Positions 35,423 to 48,871 of a DNA stretch of 64,000 bases are shown piece by piece. The stretch's first letter is position 1; every line of letters begins with the position of its first letter. The position numbers and the translations under genes were made by a program. This DNA comes from Crotalaria pallida (lineage: Eukaryota; Streptophyta; Magnoliopsida; Fabales; Fabaceae), in NCBI GenBank assembly GCA_037953625.1, contig CM075649.1, forward strand, positions 75,113,290 through 75,177,289. The letters run 5' to 3'. The notes under the pieces are model-generated. The model ran no database searches. It saw only the letters and a program-made list of their open reading frames with translations, and had not been told where the DNA came from.

Positions 35423-38400
35423 ATGGCTAGGAGACGAGCTGATAACGACCGAATTGCTGCTGTGTTGGAAACTCTGGTTCAACTACAGCAGAACCAAGCG
35501 CAGGCTCAGCAGAATTAGGCTGAGAACCTCGCTCAGAACATCGCCGCAGCCGCAGCAGCTGTAGCTGCAGCTCTTCAGCCCCAACCTCCGGCTCTGGTCG
35601 AGATTGACTGGAAGAGCCGATTTAGGAAGAACGAACCACCTCGGTTTGAAGGGGGTTACAATCCTGATGGAGCTCAGAGATGGCTCCAGGACATTGAGAA
35701 GATTTTTCGATCTCTGGAACCGCCCTATGAGTACAGGGTGAGGTTGGCCGAGTTTGTGCTGGCTACTGAAGCCGAGCACTGGTGGGAGTAGTAGAGCCAT
35801 GGACTGGAAGCGGCTAATGAAGCCATTACTTGGGATTTGTTCCGAGCTCGATTCCTCGGAAAGTACTTTCCCGAGGATGTCAGGAGAGAGAAGGAGCTCA
35901 CTTTCCTCAAGCTGGAGCAGAGGAACTTGAGTGTCGGGGAATATGCCGCTCAGTTCGAGGATTTGATCCGCTACTCAGGAAGCTAAAGAGATGCCGATGA
36001 ACGTAACAAGTGCATCAAGTTTGAGTCTGGTCTTCGTGACGATATTCGGCTCGCTTTCGAATATCAGAAGGTGGCCAATCTCTCGCAATTGGTGAACAAG
36101 GCTAGCACTTATGAGAAGGGGCTCAAAAGGAAAGCTGACGAAAAGAGGAGCAGGTCGGCACAGAAAGCAGTTGGGCCGATCAGAGGGAATGGAGCTGTTC
36201 AGAGATCTGCTCCCTATGTGAATCCGAGCTCAAGAGTGTCAACGACTCCAAGGAGCGGTGGTCAGATGATGGTCCTTCCTGGCCCCTATCCGATATGTCA
36301 ACACTGCGGAAGGCAGCACAGGGGAGAATGCTGGAGTCTGGATCCGACCCGAGCAAGAGGATCCTGTTTCCGATGTGGCATGCCTGGTCATTTTGCAGCT
36401 CGGTGTACCGAGAATGTTGTGAAGAAAGAAGTCAATGTGGCAAAGGCACAACAGGCTGGTGTTAACCGACCTATGCAGAGAGGCAAGGTTTATACCATGG
36501 ATGGTGAAGAGGTGACTGATGCCGACGAGCTGATCCGAGGTACTTGTCAAGTAAACAACATCACATGTACGTTGTTATTTGATTGTGGAGCCACACATTC
36601 TTTTATTTCCCTTGACTGTATGAACAAACTAGGACTATTCCCTGTAGAAATGCCTTACAAACTATCCATTTCTACCCCAACCAATTCTTCTGTAATCACT
36701 TCTAAAATGTGTCTAGAGTGTCCTATCCAAGTATTAGGCCGAGAGTTTAAGGTCAACCTAATTTGTTTACCCCTAACCAAGCTAGATATTATCCTCGGCA
36801 TGGACTGGATGTCCCAAAACCATGTCCTGCTCGATTGCCGAGAAAAGACCGTGATCTTTAGTGGCCCTTCTGTTGCGAAGTTAGAGACAACATAGGAACC
36901 GACCTTAGACCGAACCCCTGTAGTCGGAGAATTCCCAGAGGTTTTCTCGGACGAAATGCCTGGCTTACCGCCGAGAAGAGAAGTAGAGTTTAGTATAGAC
37001 CTGGTCCCGAGAACTGGCCCGATCTCAATTGCTCCGTACAGAATGGCACCGCCCGAGCTAGAAGAGCTTAAGAAACAACTGGAAGAACTTTTGGCCAAAA
37101 AGCTAATCCGACCAAGCGTGTCACCTTGGGGAGCTCCGATTTTGTTTGTTAAAAAGAAAGATGGTAGCCTCAAAATGTGCACTGATTATCGGAAGCTCAA
37201 CGCGGTAACGGTGAAGAACAAATATCCCCTCCCTCGGATTGACGACTTATTGGACCAACTCAAGGGAGCGTCGGTATTCTCAAAGTTAGACCTCCGATCT
37301 GGATACCACCAGATCCGTATCCGAGATGAAGACATTCCGAAGACAGCCTTCAGGATGAGGTATGGGCATTTTGAGTATGTGGTTATGCCCTTTGGACTTA
37401 CCAACGCACCTGCCATCTTTATGGACTACATGAATAGGATCTTCCGACCCTATCTGGACTCGTTTGTGATAGTCTTCATCGACGACATCCTCATCTACTC
37501 TCGGAGTCTGAGTGAGCATGAGAAGCATCTGAGAACGGTGTTACAGGTCTTGAAGGACAAGGAACTCTACGCTAAGCTCTCTAAGTGCAGTTTTTGGCTC
37601 AAAGAGGTTCATTTCCTCTGACATGTGATATTCGAGCACGGTGTAGCAGTTGATCCCTCCAAGGTGGAAGCGGTACTTAAGTGGGAGAGATCCAACTCGG
37701 TGACCGAGATCAGGAGTTTCCTCGGTCTTGCAGGGTACTACAGGAGATTCATCGAAGGGTTCTCTAAACTGGCTCTACCCTTGACCTCGTTAACCCGAAA
37801 GGATACACCTTACCAATGGTCCGAACTGTGCGAACAGAGCTTCCAAGAGCTAAAGAAAAGGTTGACGAGTTCGCCCGTGCTGATTTTGCCCGATCCGACC
37901 AAAGCCTTTGACGTGTTCTGTGATGCCTCAAAGCAGGGTCTCGGCTGTGTGTTGATGCAACAGGGAAAAGTGGTGGCTTATGCCTCTTGGCAACTTCGGC
38001 ACCACGAGAAGAATTACCCCACTCACGATCTCGAATTGGCAGCTGTAGTGTTCGCCCTTAAGATTTGGAGACACTACTTGTATGGCACGAAATTCGAGGT
38101 GTTCAGTGACCACAAGAGTCTTGGCTATCTTTTCGACCAGAAGGAACTGAACATGAGGCAGCGCAGATGGGTTGAATTTTTGAAAGATTATGATTTCAAC
38201 TTGCACTATCATCCCGGAAAAGCCAACGTGGTGGCCGACGCATTGAGCAAGAAGAGTCTTCATTTGAGCAACATGATGGTTCGAGAGATGCAGTTGATGC
38301 AGGAGTTCAGTGATCTTAACCTTGGCATACAGAAGAAGGAAAATAGTGTGGTGTTGGAAATGCTGCAAGTAACAAATGATTTTGTGGGTTTCATCAAGGA

Positions 38401-39814
38401 AAGACAGGCTGCCGAATTAGAACTCCAGAAGCTACTAGAAAGTGCAGGAGACAAGGATGAACCCGACTTCACTAAAGGACCCGATGGTCTCGTACGATTT
38501 CGGGGCCGAGTTTTCATTCCTATGGACTTTGAAGTCCGAAGAGAGTTAATGGAAGAAGCCCACAAGACGAAGATGAGTCTTCACCCAGGAGCCACAAAGA
38601 TGTACCAGGATCTGAAGAGGTTGTTTTGGTGGCCGAAGTTGAAGACCGATGTGGCAGATTATGTGTCTCGATGTTTGACATGCCAGAAAGCCAAGATCGA
38701 GCACCAGAAACCAGGAGGATTGCTCAAATCTATGGAGATTCCGCAATGGAAGTGGGACAGCATTTCGATGGATTTTGTGTCGGGTCTACCAAGGACGAGA
38801 TCAGGGCAGGAAGCCATTTGGGTTGTGGTGGACCGACTTACAAAGTGTGCCCATTTCCTGCCTATCAGCATGAAGTACAGCTTGGAGAAGCTGACGCAAC
38901 TATACATAAAGGACGTTGTCAGACTTCATGGTGTTCCGAGCAGGATTGTGTCGGACCGAGATCCTCGTTTCTTATCCCGATTTTGGCAGAGTTTACAGCA
39001 AGCTATGGGTACAAAGTTGAGGTTTAGCACAGCTTATCATCCTCAAACCGATGGACAATCCGAGCGCACCATCCAGACCCTTGAGGACTTGCTGAGAACA
39101 TGTGTGCTCGAACAGTCGGAAAGTTGGGAAGCACTTCTGCCCTTGGTCGAATTCACCTACAACAACAGCTTCCATTCAAGTATCGGAATGGCTCCTTTCG
39201 AAGCATTATATGGTCGGAAATGTCGGACGCCGTTATGCTGGTTCCAGATAGGATAAAACTTGTTGATTGGTTCTGACATTGTTCATGAGATGACCGAGAA
39301 GATCCGAATGATACAAGGAAAGATGAAAGCAGCTCAGGATCGATAGAAGAGCTATGCCGACAAGAGAAGGAAACCCTTGAACTTCATCGAGGGAGATCAT
39401 GTATTCCTTCGGGTATCCCCTCTAACGGGTATCGGCCGAGCTATCAAATCAAAGAAGTTGACCCCTCGGTTTGTCGGACCATACCAGATATCGGAGAAGG
39501 TCGGACCAGTAGCTTACAGAATTGCTCTACCTCCGCACTTGTCTAAGCTCCACGATGTGTTCCATGTATCGCAACTTAGGAGGTACATTCATGACCCCTC
39601 GCATGTGATAGCAGTGGACGAGCTGCCGCTAAAAGACAATCTGACTTTCGAAGTTCTCCCAGTCCGAGTTGAGGACAAACAAGTCAGACGGCTCAGAGGG
39701 AAGGAAATCTCCTTGGTCAAGGTCATCTGGAATCGGAATGATGTGGAGGAAGCTACTTGGGAACTCGAGGAGAAGATGAAGCAGTCATATCTGCAACTGT
39801 TCAATGCCGACTAA
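35423..39814 (+). pseudogene. Gag-pol polyprotein of element H with eight stops
   Basis: One reading frame runs from ATG 35423 (MARRRADNDRIAAVLETL) to TAA at 39812-39814 with no frameshift. Domains: gag capsid (WLQDIEKIFRSLEPP, AEHWWE); two zinc fingers (CQHCGRQHRGEC at 36296-36331, CFRCGMPGHFAARC from 36365); protease with DCGATHSFIS from 36581; RT with FIDDILIYS near 37475; RNase H (DASKQGLGCVLM, HDLELAAVVFALKIW, SDHKSL); integrase with an HHCC finger (38560-38690) and a DDE core (MDFVSG, SDRDPRF, HPQTDGQSE); GPYQISEKVG; C-terminal chromodomain (VKVIWNRNDVEEATWELEEKM). Stops: 35516, 35789, 35792, 35984, 36893, 37619, 39254 and 39344. Tekay/Del-type chromovirus. CCGA and TCGG words are unusually common. 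Confidence 0.95.
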
Positions 39815-39850
39815 ATTTCGAGGACGAAATTTCGGTAAGTGGGAGAGGAA
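39812..39850 (+). promoter_or_regulatory. Pol stop, hairpin and polypurine tract of H
   Basis: The pol stop codon TAA opens the inverted repeat AAATTTCG/CGAAATTT (loop AGGA). AAGTGGGAGAGGA at 39837-39849 then immediately precedes the 3' LTR. The same hairpin-PPT pair occurs in elements B and D. Confidence 0.85.
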
Positions 39851-42445
39851 TGTAACATCCTAGAAATTAATAATAAAATAATAAAGTTATAAAATAATAT
39901 ATATAAACATTTATTTAAGGGTAGGATTAACCCGTAGAGGTTTTATAAGGTTAGAAGGGTAGTAAGAGGCTTAGGCCGAGCTGGCGTGTAGATGAAGGCC
40001 GAGCTGAATGAGAACGAAACTCGAAGTCATGTCAGAACCTTGGACCGATCCCCGCTGAGCTAAACGAAAGTGAATGAAAGATCTAGTGTCAGTTCGGATT
40101 AGCCGACCTCAACATACCTCACATCATTATCCGAGAAGGAGGCTCGGACTAATGTTGTTCATCTATCCCGAGCCGACGTCTCCTTGCCGACGTCTCTGTG
40201 CATCTCCGTGATAGCTCATGTTGAGCTGTTGGTCCCTTGGTTTTCGTACCATCCGTACGGTACTATCCTTCACTTTATGTCATTGTCATTGCTTTATGTC
40301 ACTATCATTACTTTATGTCCCTTTCAAGTCACTATTCATGGCTTCCTTTGGAAGCCAATGAATCCTAGCCACATGTTTTGACTTCTCATGGAAGCCTCCA
40401 ATGAGGACCACATAAATATCCTCCCTAAAATAATAAAAGTGGAACCAATCCACAACACACAACATTTTGCATTCTCTCTCTTTCTCCCCTTCGTCTCTCT
40501 CTTTCTCTTTGGAAATCCAGCAACCAAAACCCCAACATACTTCCTCTTTCCCTCTCTCCTCACGAGCTCTCTTCCACCCAATCCGAGACCTCCTTTCCGC
40601 CGTCTTCCCTTCCGTTCTGGAGCCCCTGGACCGCTGTGGAGTTCGTGTGTGGCTGGTGGAGCTTGTGTGCAGCTTCGAGGAACTCGTGGCAGCTTGGAGA
40701 AAAGGAGTCAAGGGTGTGAAGTTCAAGAGATCAAGCATCAAGGAAACCATTCTCAAACTCTCAACTCTTATCTCTCACGGTTTGAGGTAAGGAGTGAGTG
40801 TTACCTCTACTTGAGTTTGGGTTTCTAGGGTGTTCATAAAGGGTACTAAGAGTGGGTGTAGATTAGGGAATGGATATAGGTTAATTATAGAAAGAAGAGG
40901 TAAAAAGGGTAAAGGGAACTAATGAATGAACTAGAAACATGAGAGTGAAGTAGGGAGGAATATTGGTTTATGCTATATGTTGGTATTTACATGATGGATT
41001 GGTTGAATGCTTTTATCCTTATTGTTGTTGTTGTATAGGCGTTTATGAACTTTGTTGTATAAATGTTTATGAGCTTTGATATATGTTATTTATATCTGTG
41101 GCCGAGCTGGGCCGAGCTGGGAGAGGTTGCGAATGGGTTGAGAAAATGGTAAATATGGATAGTAGGGGAGATAGAGTAATAAGTCAGATAATGAGGAAGG
41201 TTAAGGGAAAAGGGGAATGGTTAAAGGGTTGAGCCGAGAGAGGCCGAGCTAAAATGGTTAAAAGGATAAGAGGAATAAAAGAGAAATGGTTGTGTGATCG
41301 AGTCATAGCAGACGCGTACCGGGTGCGTGCATTGATCGCGTCAGACGCATACTGGGTATGTGCAGCTGTAAGACGGGTACTGGGTACTCGCAGTTATGAT
41401 TCACACAAGGTTCCGAGCACGAAATCGGTGGGATGTGTTCCTGTTCATAGCAGACGCGTACTGGGTGCGTGCATTGATCGCGTAAGTCGGCGAGATGCGC
41501 CGCTGTAAGACAAGTACTGGGTGCTCGCAGTTATGGACACTCCTTACTCCATAGAATGATCGGCGGAAGTGCTCCTGGTCATAGAAGACGCGTACTGGGT
41601 GCGTGCATTGATCGCGTCAGACGCATACCGGGTATGTGCAGTTGTAAGACGGGTACTGGGTACTCGCAGTTATGGACACTCCGATATCCGACCTTAAATG
41701 GTGTAAGACATGCACTGGGTGAATGCATCCGAGAAGAGTAAAAGATTGTAAGCTATGTAAAAGTGGAATAATGAGTAATGAATCCGAGATAGAGGAATGG
41801 CTTACCGAGGTAAGAGGATAGTGGCCGAGATGCCGAGTGTAAGAATTAAGGAAAGAGTATAAGAGGAATCGATAGGTTGTGCCGAGGTATAGTTGATAGG
41901 CAATGGATAAGCTAAGTAACGATGTGAGCCGAGCTAAATGATGTTGTACGATGTGAGCCGAGCTAAAGGATGATGTATGCATGTGGTTTTGATTACTTGT
42001 TATTATATGCTAACTGTCTACTTGTGTTTGGCTTGGTAGTTCGGTATGGCATTTTAGAAACTGCTTATTTAAGTTCTGTGTAATGCTCACCTCCTTACCA
42101 TTTTTCAGGTATTGAGCCCGAGCAGACGCAGTCCCCGGCCGAGCAGGTTCACTCTCCCTCACAGGGAGAGTAAGTCATTTAGAGTCGGATAGCTGATGGG
42201 GTCTCGGCCAGTTGGGCCGAGCTAAAACACTGATTTGTATTTTGAATGACCGAACTAAATGTACTTACACTTATACTTTATGTATTTGATGTATTTAAGT
42301 CTTCCGCTTTATTAACTCTGATGTATTTTGGCATTAATGGAAGGAACAATTATCTTGGTAATTTATTATATTCGTTTTCTTTAAAAGAAATTTTAAATCC
42401 TAATTTTGGGGGTATTTAAGGGTAATTATAATATAGGGTGTTACA
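39851..42445 (+). mobile_element. 3' LTR of H (2595 bp)
   Basis: The LTR runs from TGTAACATCC at 39851 to TGTTACA at 42445. The predicted intron is 40787-42108 (TTTGAG|GTAAGG to TTTTTCAG|GTATTGAG). The terminal hairpin is at 42152-42170. It carries a longer hairpin array than the 5' LTR. Confidence 0.92.
41313..41729 (+). repeat. 17-nt hairpin array in 3' LTR of H
   Basis: Same units as 34326-34540 plus an additional block near 41585-41830, including another CGCGTACTGGGTGCGTG, CGCATAC-CGG-GTATGTG and CGGGTAC-TGG-GTACTCG, and a degraded ATGCAC-TGG-GTGAAT unit near 41707. Confidence 0.85.
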
Positions 42446-43664
42446 GAAACTTGTCTGCGTAGCTCCTATATCCTCGTACGGTAACTTGCCCCAAGTGCGG
42501 CTCCAGATTTGCTCCACTCTGTTGATGCTCCGGATCGGGGATTATGATCTGGGTGTGGCCGGTCCATACCCAACCGCATTGGGTGCGCTTCCAACCTCTT
42601 CCATACTTACTCCACGTGGTGACACTCATGTAATACTCCATCTGCCCGTTGAGATACCAGTGGCACCGATATGCCAACGAACAGGAGAGAGTAAGCGATC
42701 CGAACGACGCATCGTCCACGTTGTGGGATTACGGTAGGCAAAATACTAGGACCATACAATCATACAATACAGCATACAAACACACAATAATCAAACATAT
42801 TTTCACTCTCATTATCATTATTATCCTTCTTTATTATTCTTGTACCATCTTTCATTATCTTGTTATCTTACTTTACGTATTATGTATATTCTTTCCTTTT
42901 CATAACTATACCTCCTCTTTTTATTCAATCTTATCAATTCACAACTCTTAGTGATTGGGGAGCTATGAAATATCCTTGAAGTATTCATCTCGTTCTCGGC
43001 TATCACTCACGTCTACATCTCCTCGGTCATCCACCCAACCTAGTCGGAAGCAAACAGGAGTACAGGACCTTTACCGTGCGGGCACGACAGTTGTCTCACA
43101 ACAATTGGTCCCAGACCAGGAGGACTACAGCCTCAAATCATATCATATCAATTCAATTCATATATAATCAAGGCATACTGTCTCAACTCATAGTGGCAAA
43201 CAAGATGCCCCACTCCAGTCCCTCTCACCATTCTAGATTTGCAATCTAGGGGGCGACAGTATATTTCTAGTGGGCCCGCATAACTTACCACGGCATTGGA
43301 CCCAGTCCCTACCACGTTCGTATGCCACATGTGGAGTTCGTTCTTCCTAGAAACATACTCTAGACTTCTTGACGTTTCACCGTCATCGTCCTCCCCTAAT
43401 GCAATCTCCTCTTGAGTATCCGCAGATACCCATGGTTCCTTCCTCTCCACTACTTCTCACTCTCATACCTCACCGCGTGTGTCTTTTAAAGTCTTTTATC
43501 TTTTAATTACCTAAGGTCAGCCCATCCTTCGTGCATCCCTTCAATGAGTCCCGACCACTAACTTTGCACAATCTTTCCCTCATCATTTCTCACATAGCAA
43601 AGAGCTGGGATCACATCATCAAACTCGTATCTCATTTTCTCAATCCCTCTCAACAGTCAAAATA

Positions 43665-44165
43665 TTTTCTCAAACAAACTTTTCGCAAAACCTTTTTCGA
43701 AAATATCATTTCACAAAAGTCTTCTCGAAATATCACTTCATAAAACTTTTTCAAAGATATCATTTCACAAGATTTTCTCAAAAATATCATTTCAAAACTT
43801 TCACAAAATCTCTTTTCACAAACGTTCACCAAAATATTATTTTCATAAACTTTTCTCAACAGTGTTATTTCATAAAACTTTCTTAGAAATGCCAGTTGGT
43901 AAACTTGCTCAAAAATATCATTTCAAAAGACTTTATCATTTTAAAAAGACTTTCTCAAAACTATTCTTTCAAAAACTTTCTCAAAAGATTATTTCCAAAA
44001 ACTTTTCTCAAAAAAAGATCGTTTCATAAAACTCCTCTGAAAATATTGTTTCATAAACTTCCTCCGAAAATCTTATTTCAAAAACATTTTCACATTTTAT
44101 ATTCTGCTTCAAAAATTTCTTTTCATAAATCTTTTCAAAAACTTCTTTTCAAAAACCTTTTTCGA
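43665..44165 (-). repeat. Degenerate tandem repeat in LTR G
   Basis: About 0.5 kb of imperfect repeats, roughly 25-35 bases each, built from TTTCATAAAACTTT and CTCAAAAATATCATTTC words. Short open frames on both strands here (repeated CEMIF- and FCEMIF-like peptides on the minus strand) simply reflect the repeat. Confidence 0.65.
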
Positions 44166-47093
44166 AAATCACGTTTTTGGGCTGAGTGCTAATGGAGGAG
44201 CAAGCTCGACTCAACACTAGTTTCTTCCCGAAAACAAAATCAAAAACAAAGGAGCCCAGCTCCACTCAAGTTACATCTTGTTACAACAATCACTCTCCCC
44301 AGCTCTGGCTCGTTCTCAACATTATCATTATTTCTTTCCCCAATCTCCACTCTTTCTCTTTTCTAATCCATCTCATCTCTTATCTCTTTCCTTCTTAATC
44401 AATTTCCTTCATTTTTATTTTCTTATTCAGGACGTAACAGACGTCCATCAACTTATTACTCATATTAATCAACAGCAATAAATATCATCAGGTATAATTA
44501 AATAAAGACATAAAAACATACTATCAATCACACAATCATCACACAACCACAATGTGGCCTTTGTCACCTTCGTATAAGTGGCCACACAACACAAACAATT
44601 GCCACTTATACTACTGACTCCGAACCACTTAGTTCCGATCTTTGAGATGATACGAAACGTCCTAATATATCACCTAGCTACCACGGTGTCTTAGGAAAGC
44701 TTCTCTCTCACCTGAGGTCCAGCGATTGATTGCGTACCGTCACCTCGGATCCTTTTGCTGTCGGCTGCCTCAATCCCTCGTCTTTAAGATTCCTCGTACT
44801 AAATAAAATACGCTTATGTTATTAATTTGTATTAAGAAAATCTTTTCTTAGTTCGTGACACTTTCCGTTCCTAATCGAAAAACTTAAAACACTATTGTTT
44901 TATCAAAACAATCCCCGTATTTTCTAGCACTTTAAATGTTTCAAAACCATTTGGAAACATCATGTAAAGTTATTTAAACTATTTAGTTTGGTTGCTGGTC
45001 CATCTTGGACAGCACCTCAATTACATTTGAAAACACCAAAAAATTTACCGTTTTCAGTCCGGCTTTTTCTTAAATCAAATATTACTTGAAAACTTTACTT
45101 TAAATCACATGAAAACATTTTCAAGTTAAGAAACAATTTTAAATAACCCGGGACAGCGAAGGATTACTTCACAAAAATCATTTTAATCAAAACCCGAATT
45201 CAATTAATTTCAAAACCAATTGTTCAACTTAGTTACAAATTAAACATTCAGTTTCAAACAAACACTTTCACAAATAAACATTTGAAATCAACCAAGACTA
45301 CTTAATATATCATGATGCTATTTCATTTTCAAATAATTTCTTCAGCTTAAAATTAACACTTTATTACTTAATTAGAATCATACAACCAATTTAGTCAATC
45401 ATCATCGAAATCATACAACTCACAAATAATTTAGTTCTACAAAACAAAACACTCAATCATGCATATATATTCACACATCAAATTGAATCAAGATTTAAAC
45501 CAAACATATTTATATTTATTCTTCTTTCTTTTAACAATTTAAATCCTTTCCAAAAATCGTTATTTACTTTCATGCAGCTAAATTATTTATTCTAACCGAA
45601 TACACATACTCACACATATATTTATTTTAAACACAATACTTTTCCAAAATCATTTAATTTATTTATTTATTTCCCTTATCTGTAATTAAACCGAATGAAA
45701 TTAAATATTCACAACACAATTTTAAACACATTAGTTTAGCAATATGATTCAAGACATACTCATTACTCTAAGTCACATCATGAGAAAAAGAATCCTATTC
45801 TACTTATCAACCTAATCCGAATCTCATCATAACAAAGGCAATGGTTTTCGGTTCATTTTTCAACATGCAAAAACATCAAAATCATGCATGTCTCCCTTAT
45901 GAAAATCAAACATGACTTCTGGATTTCTAAGCCTAGACCGAATACCTCATCACCAAAAATTGAGTTTCAACTTCAAATCTTTATCATGCATGTACATGGA
46001 ACATAGATCAAGACCAAAAATCATTTTTCAAAAACTCATTTCTTGATTTCTTTGTGAAACCGTGATGGTCTCTAAAGAAGATAAAAAAAATCTTTTCACA
46101 AAAACCACATGCATGTACCTAGATCTTGTAGATCAACTCATGAAATCAAATATGATAGCACAAATGAAAGATAAAAATTTACTTTATGTGAGAAAAAGTC
46201 AAAACCGTGACATGCAATGAAGAATGGTTAACTCTTTTGGTTCAAAACAACATGCATGCACTAAAGATTAAACTTTTTCAAAGGTCAAGACAAAGATTTA
46301 AAGCTTTTGAAGGTTAAAACCCAAAAATCAAAGTTTTATCAAAACCAAATCAAAAATCAAACATTTTAACAACTCACATAAATTTTTCTAAGCATGAGAT
46401 TAACATGCAACCTCTTAGATTAAATAAAAAAGCATCAAGGCCTAATTTTCTACTCATGGCCGAATTGAAGAGTTCTTGGCTTAGTGTTTTATAAGTTCGT
46501 TCATTCTCAAAAATTCAAGATCAAGACACAATCAACACATGCATGAACTTAAATCATCAAAACCACCATCAAATCAACATGCAACACCAAGATCTCAACA
46601 TTATTATTAAGAAAGTTTAGATCATTCATTCATTTACCAAATAAACTCAAAAACACATTATAGTTCACGGTTTTAAGAAAGAAAGTTCAACACACGAAGA
46701 GATATACTTTAAACTTTACAAGAATTTCCAAAACTTTTAGATCTTCAAGATTTATATTGAAAAATTTTAAGATCTTTCATGATGATCTTAACCGAGTTAT
46801 AAAGTCCGTTCATTAGAAATTTACAAGTTATTTTTAGTTTTAAAAGTCCAAGATTAAGCATAAATAAAACTTAGAAAATTAACATGCAAAGGAAGAAAGA
46901 AAGAAAGGTTACAAAATCAAAAGAAATCTACACTATTACAACTTCTTCTTGCTCATTCGGTCCACCCACCTAAGAAAAGATTGATCTCCTAGCTTTTAGA
47001 TCTTGGATCTTCAAGAAAAACTCTAGATTTTTGGGTGTTGATCTCCTCTTCTTCCTCTCTCCCTCGCGGCCTCTCTTTCCCTTTTTTTTATCT

Positions 47094-47119
47094 GTTGAGA
47101 GCTTACTTTTGCTCTCAAC
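47094..47119 (-). repeat. GTTGAGAGC/GCTCTCAAC hairpin in LTR G
   Basis: A perfect 9-bp stem with an eight-base loop. The homologous place in LTR K (63463-63489) keeps the same stem with a different nine-base loop, in a region where the flanks also differ. Confidence 0.7.
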
Positions 47120-48871
47120 AAATGTGTTTGAGGAGTGAAGTGAAATGGAAGAAGTGAATGAGAAATGGGTGGAAGGAACTAAGGGTGGTGGTTTATATAG
47201 GAAACTCATGTGTTTCCTCTTTTGTCCTTGTGAAATTCGGCCAAGGGTGCAAATGGGAGGGCAATTTTGGCTCTTCAAGATTTTGCATGGGTGGAGATTA
47301 TCATTCCTAAGGAGACAATGAGGAGTAGATTAAGGAACTAGGTTTTCTTGGGCTTGATTACACTTTAGCTTCTAGTTAGGGTTTTTCCACACATCTAGTT
47401 TGGTCATGGTTAGGATTTAGTCTATTTGGTTCCTAATCCAATACTTAGGAAGATTCTAGGCTTGTACACATACATTACACACACACATATATACACATAC
47501 ATGCACATACACGTTACATACTCATACACATATATACACGTATCACACACTTAAACACACATTCATGCATTATATTTTTCTACTAATCAAATTTTCATGT
47601 AATCCTAAGCATAGACATACATACCAAAACCGTGTACACATACACACATATGAATAGAAAATAATTATTTTTCATTAGAAAATGACTCATACAAAATCAC
47701 AAATATCAAACACATAGATTTTTCAAAAACTCAATTTCTAAACCTTTGACATTATCTCAGGAAATCCTTTCTTTAAAGTCACTTATTACCTTGAAAATGT
47801 GAATTAGAAAATTTATTTAAGAAAATATTCTTTCAAAAACACTTTTCTCAAAAATAGATCTCTTTAGTATTTTAAATTAATACGAGGAATTTGCGGGGTG
47901 TTACAGGGTACACCTCACGTTAATAGCATAATTCCAAATCCCACTTTTAACACTCATAATCATGTTGTTAACTATTTTGTTTCCTTGTAATTTCATTATA
48001 GGTTTTTAAACATATTAATTCCAAGTTCCTTTATATTGACCTCATCATCATCATTTACTCATGCATTTAACACATACACAAGCATCCCAAGTTCACCCCT
48101 TAGTTATGTTACTCATTAACTTATTATATTCTAGATTCATTTCCAAAACCCAACCCCACATAATTCAAGCATATAACATCATTCAAACACACATATATTC
48201 ATGCACATCCTAATGGCCTCATTTCTTTATTATCTTACTTAGTTCATTACTAATATTTCTTCCTACACCTAAATTCACAATTAACATAGTGAGGTTCATT
48301 TTATCTAATTCATTCCTAACTTATTACTAACATCAACTACCCTATTGTTTATTCTCATAACTAATCTTTTCTACTCCTAGCCATCACTATAACAAAAGAG
48401 AACCTACTTCCTAAGCTAAGGTAATACCACCTGTAACACCCTAAATAATTACCCTTAAATACCCATAATAAAATAGTGATTTTAAATTTTTCTGAGTAAT
48501 ACCATTTTAACTTATGAAAATCTCTGTCAAAACGGACAGAGTTTACTTTGTAATATGGACATTCCAAGAATTAGTTTTTCTTGCAAACCTGTTAATTTAA
48601 TAATTTAAGTGAGATCAGAAAGCCATCAGGGCCAAACCATATATTAAAGCATTCATAATCAGAGTTTCAGTGCGGCGGAAAATTATAAACTAATACAAGT
48701 TTTAGCAGTTATTTAAATTCCATGAAATACTCCAAAATAACTCCCTTCCCACAAGGAGTGGTCCTGACTATACCCCAAAATGATGTTTTTCAGTACATAC
48801 ACATAATCATCATCATATACAAAAATCCCAAAAGTAGTCAGGACGGGACACACGACTCTACTAATATGACT

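Larger units (their letters stand above)
32888..42445 (+). mobile_element. Nearly complete Ty3/gypsy chromovirus 'H' (9558 bp)
   Basis: The element has two LTRs, a primer-binding site, gag-pol with chromodomain, and a polypurine tract. It is flanked by perfect GAAAC duplications (32883-32887 and 42446-42450). It sits inside LTR G on the opposite strand. The LTRs are very similar but differ by scattered substitutions, a short indel near 33855/40820 and a block of hairpins missing from the 5' LTR. The frame has eight stops, so this copy cannot make a full polyprotein. Confidence 0.95.
32320..47905 (-). mobile_element. Solo LTR 'G', about 6.0 kb net, containing element H
   Basis: On the minus strand it starts TGTAACACCCCGCAAATTCC at 47905 and ends CGAAAATCGGGCTGTTACA at 32320. 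Flanks GGGTT (32315-32319) and GGGTA (47906-47910) match 4 of 5. Removing H leaves about 6023 bp. The 47905 end is nearly identical to the LTR K start at 62691, and 42690-42740 is homologous to LTR F in opposite orientation. No coding domain is present. The stretch 44500-47000 is AT-rich without recognisable genes; 47455-47660 is a CA/TA-rich simple-sequence region shared with 62880-63130. Confidence 0.8.

Noticed and set aside
43531..44481. Lys/Phe-rich ORFs in LTR G
   Set aside because: Product of degenerate AT-rich tandem repeats and poor in any recognisable motif.
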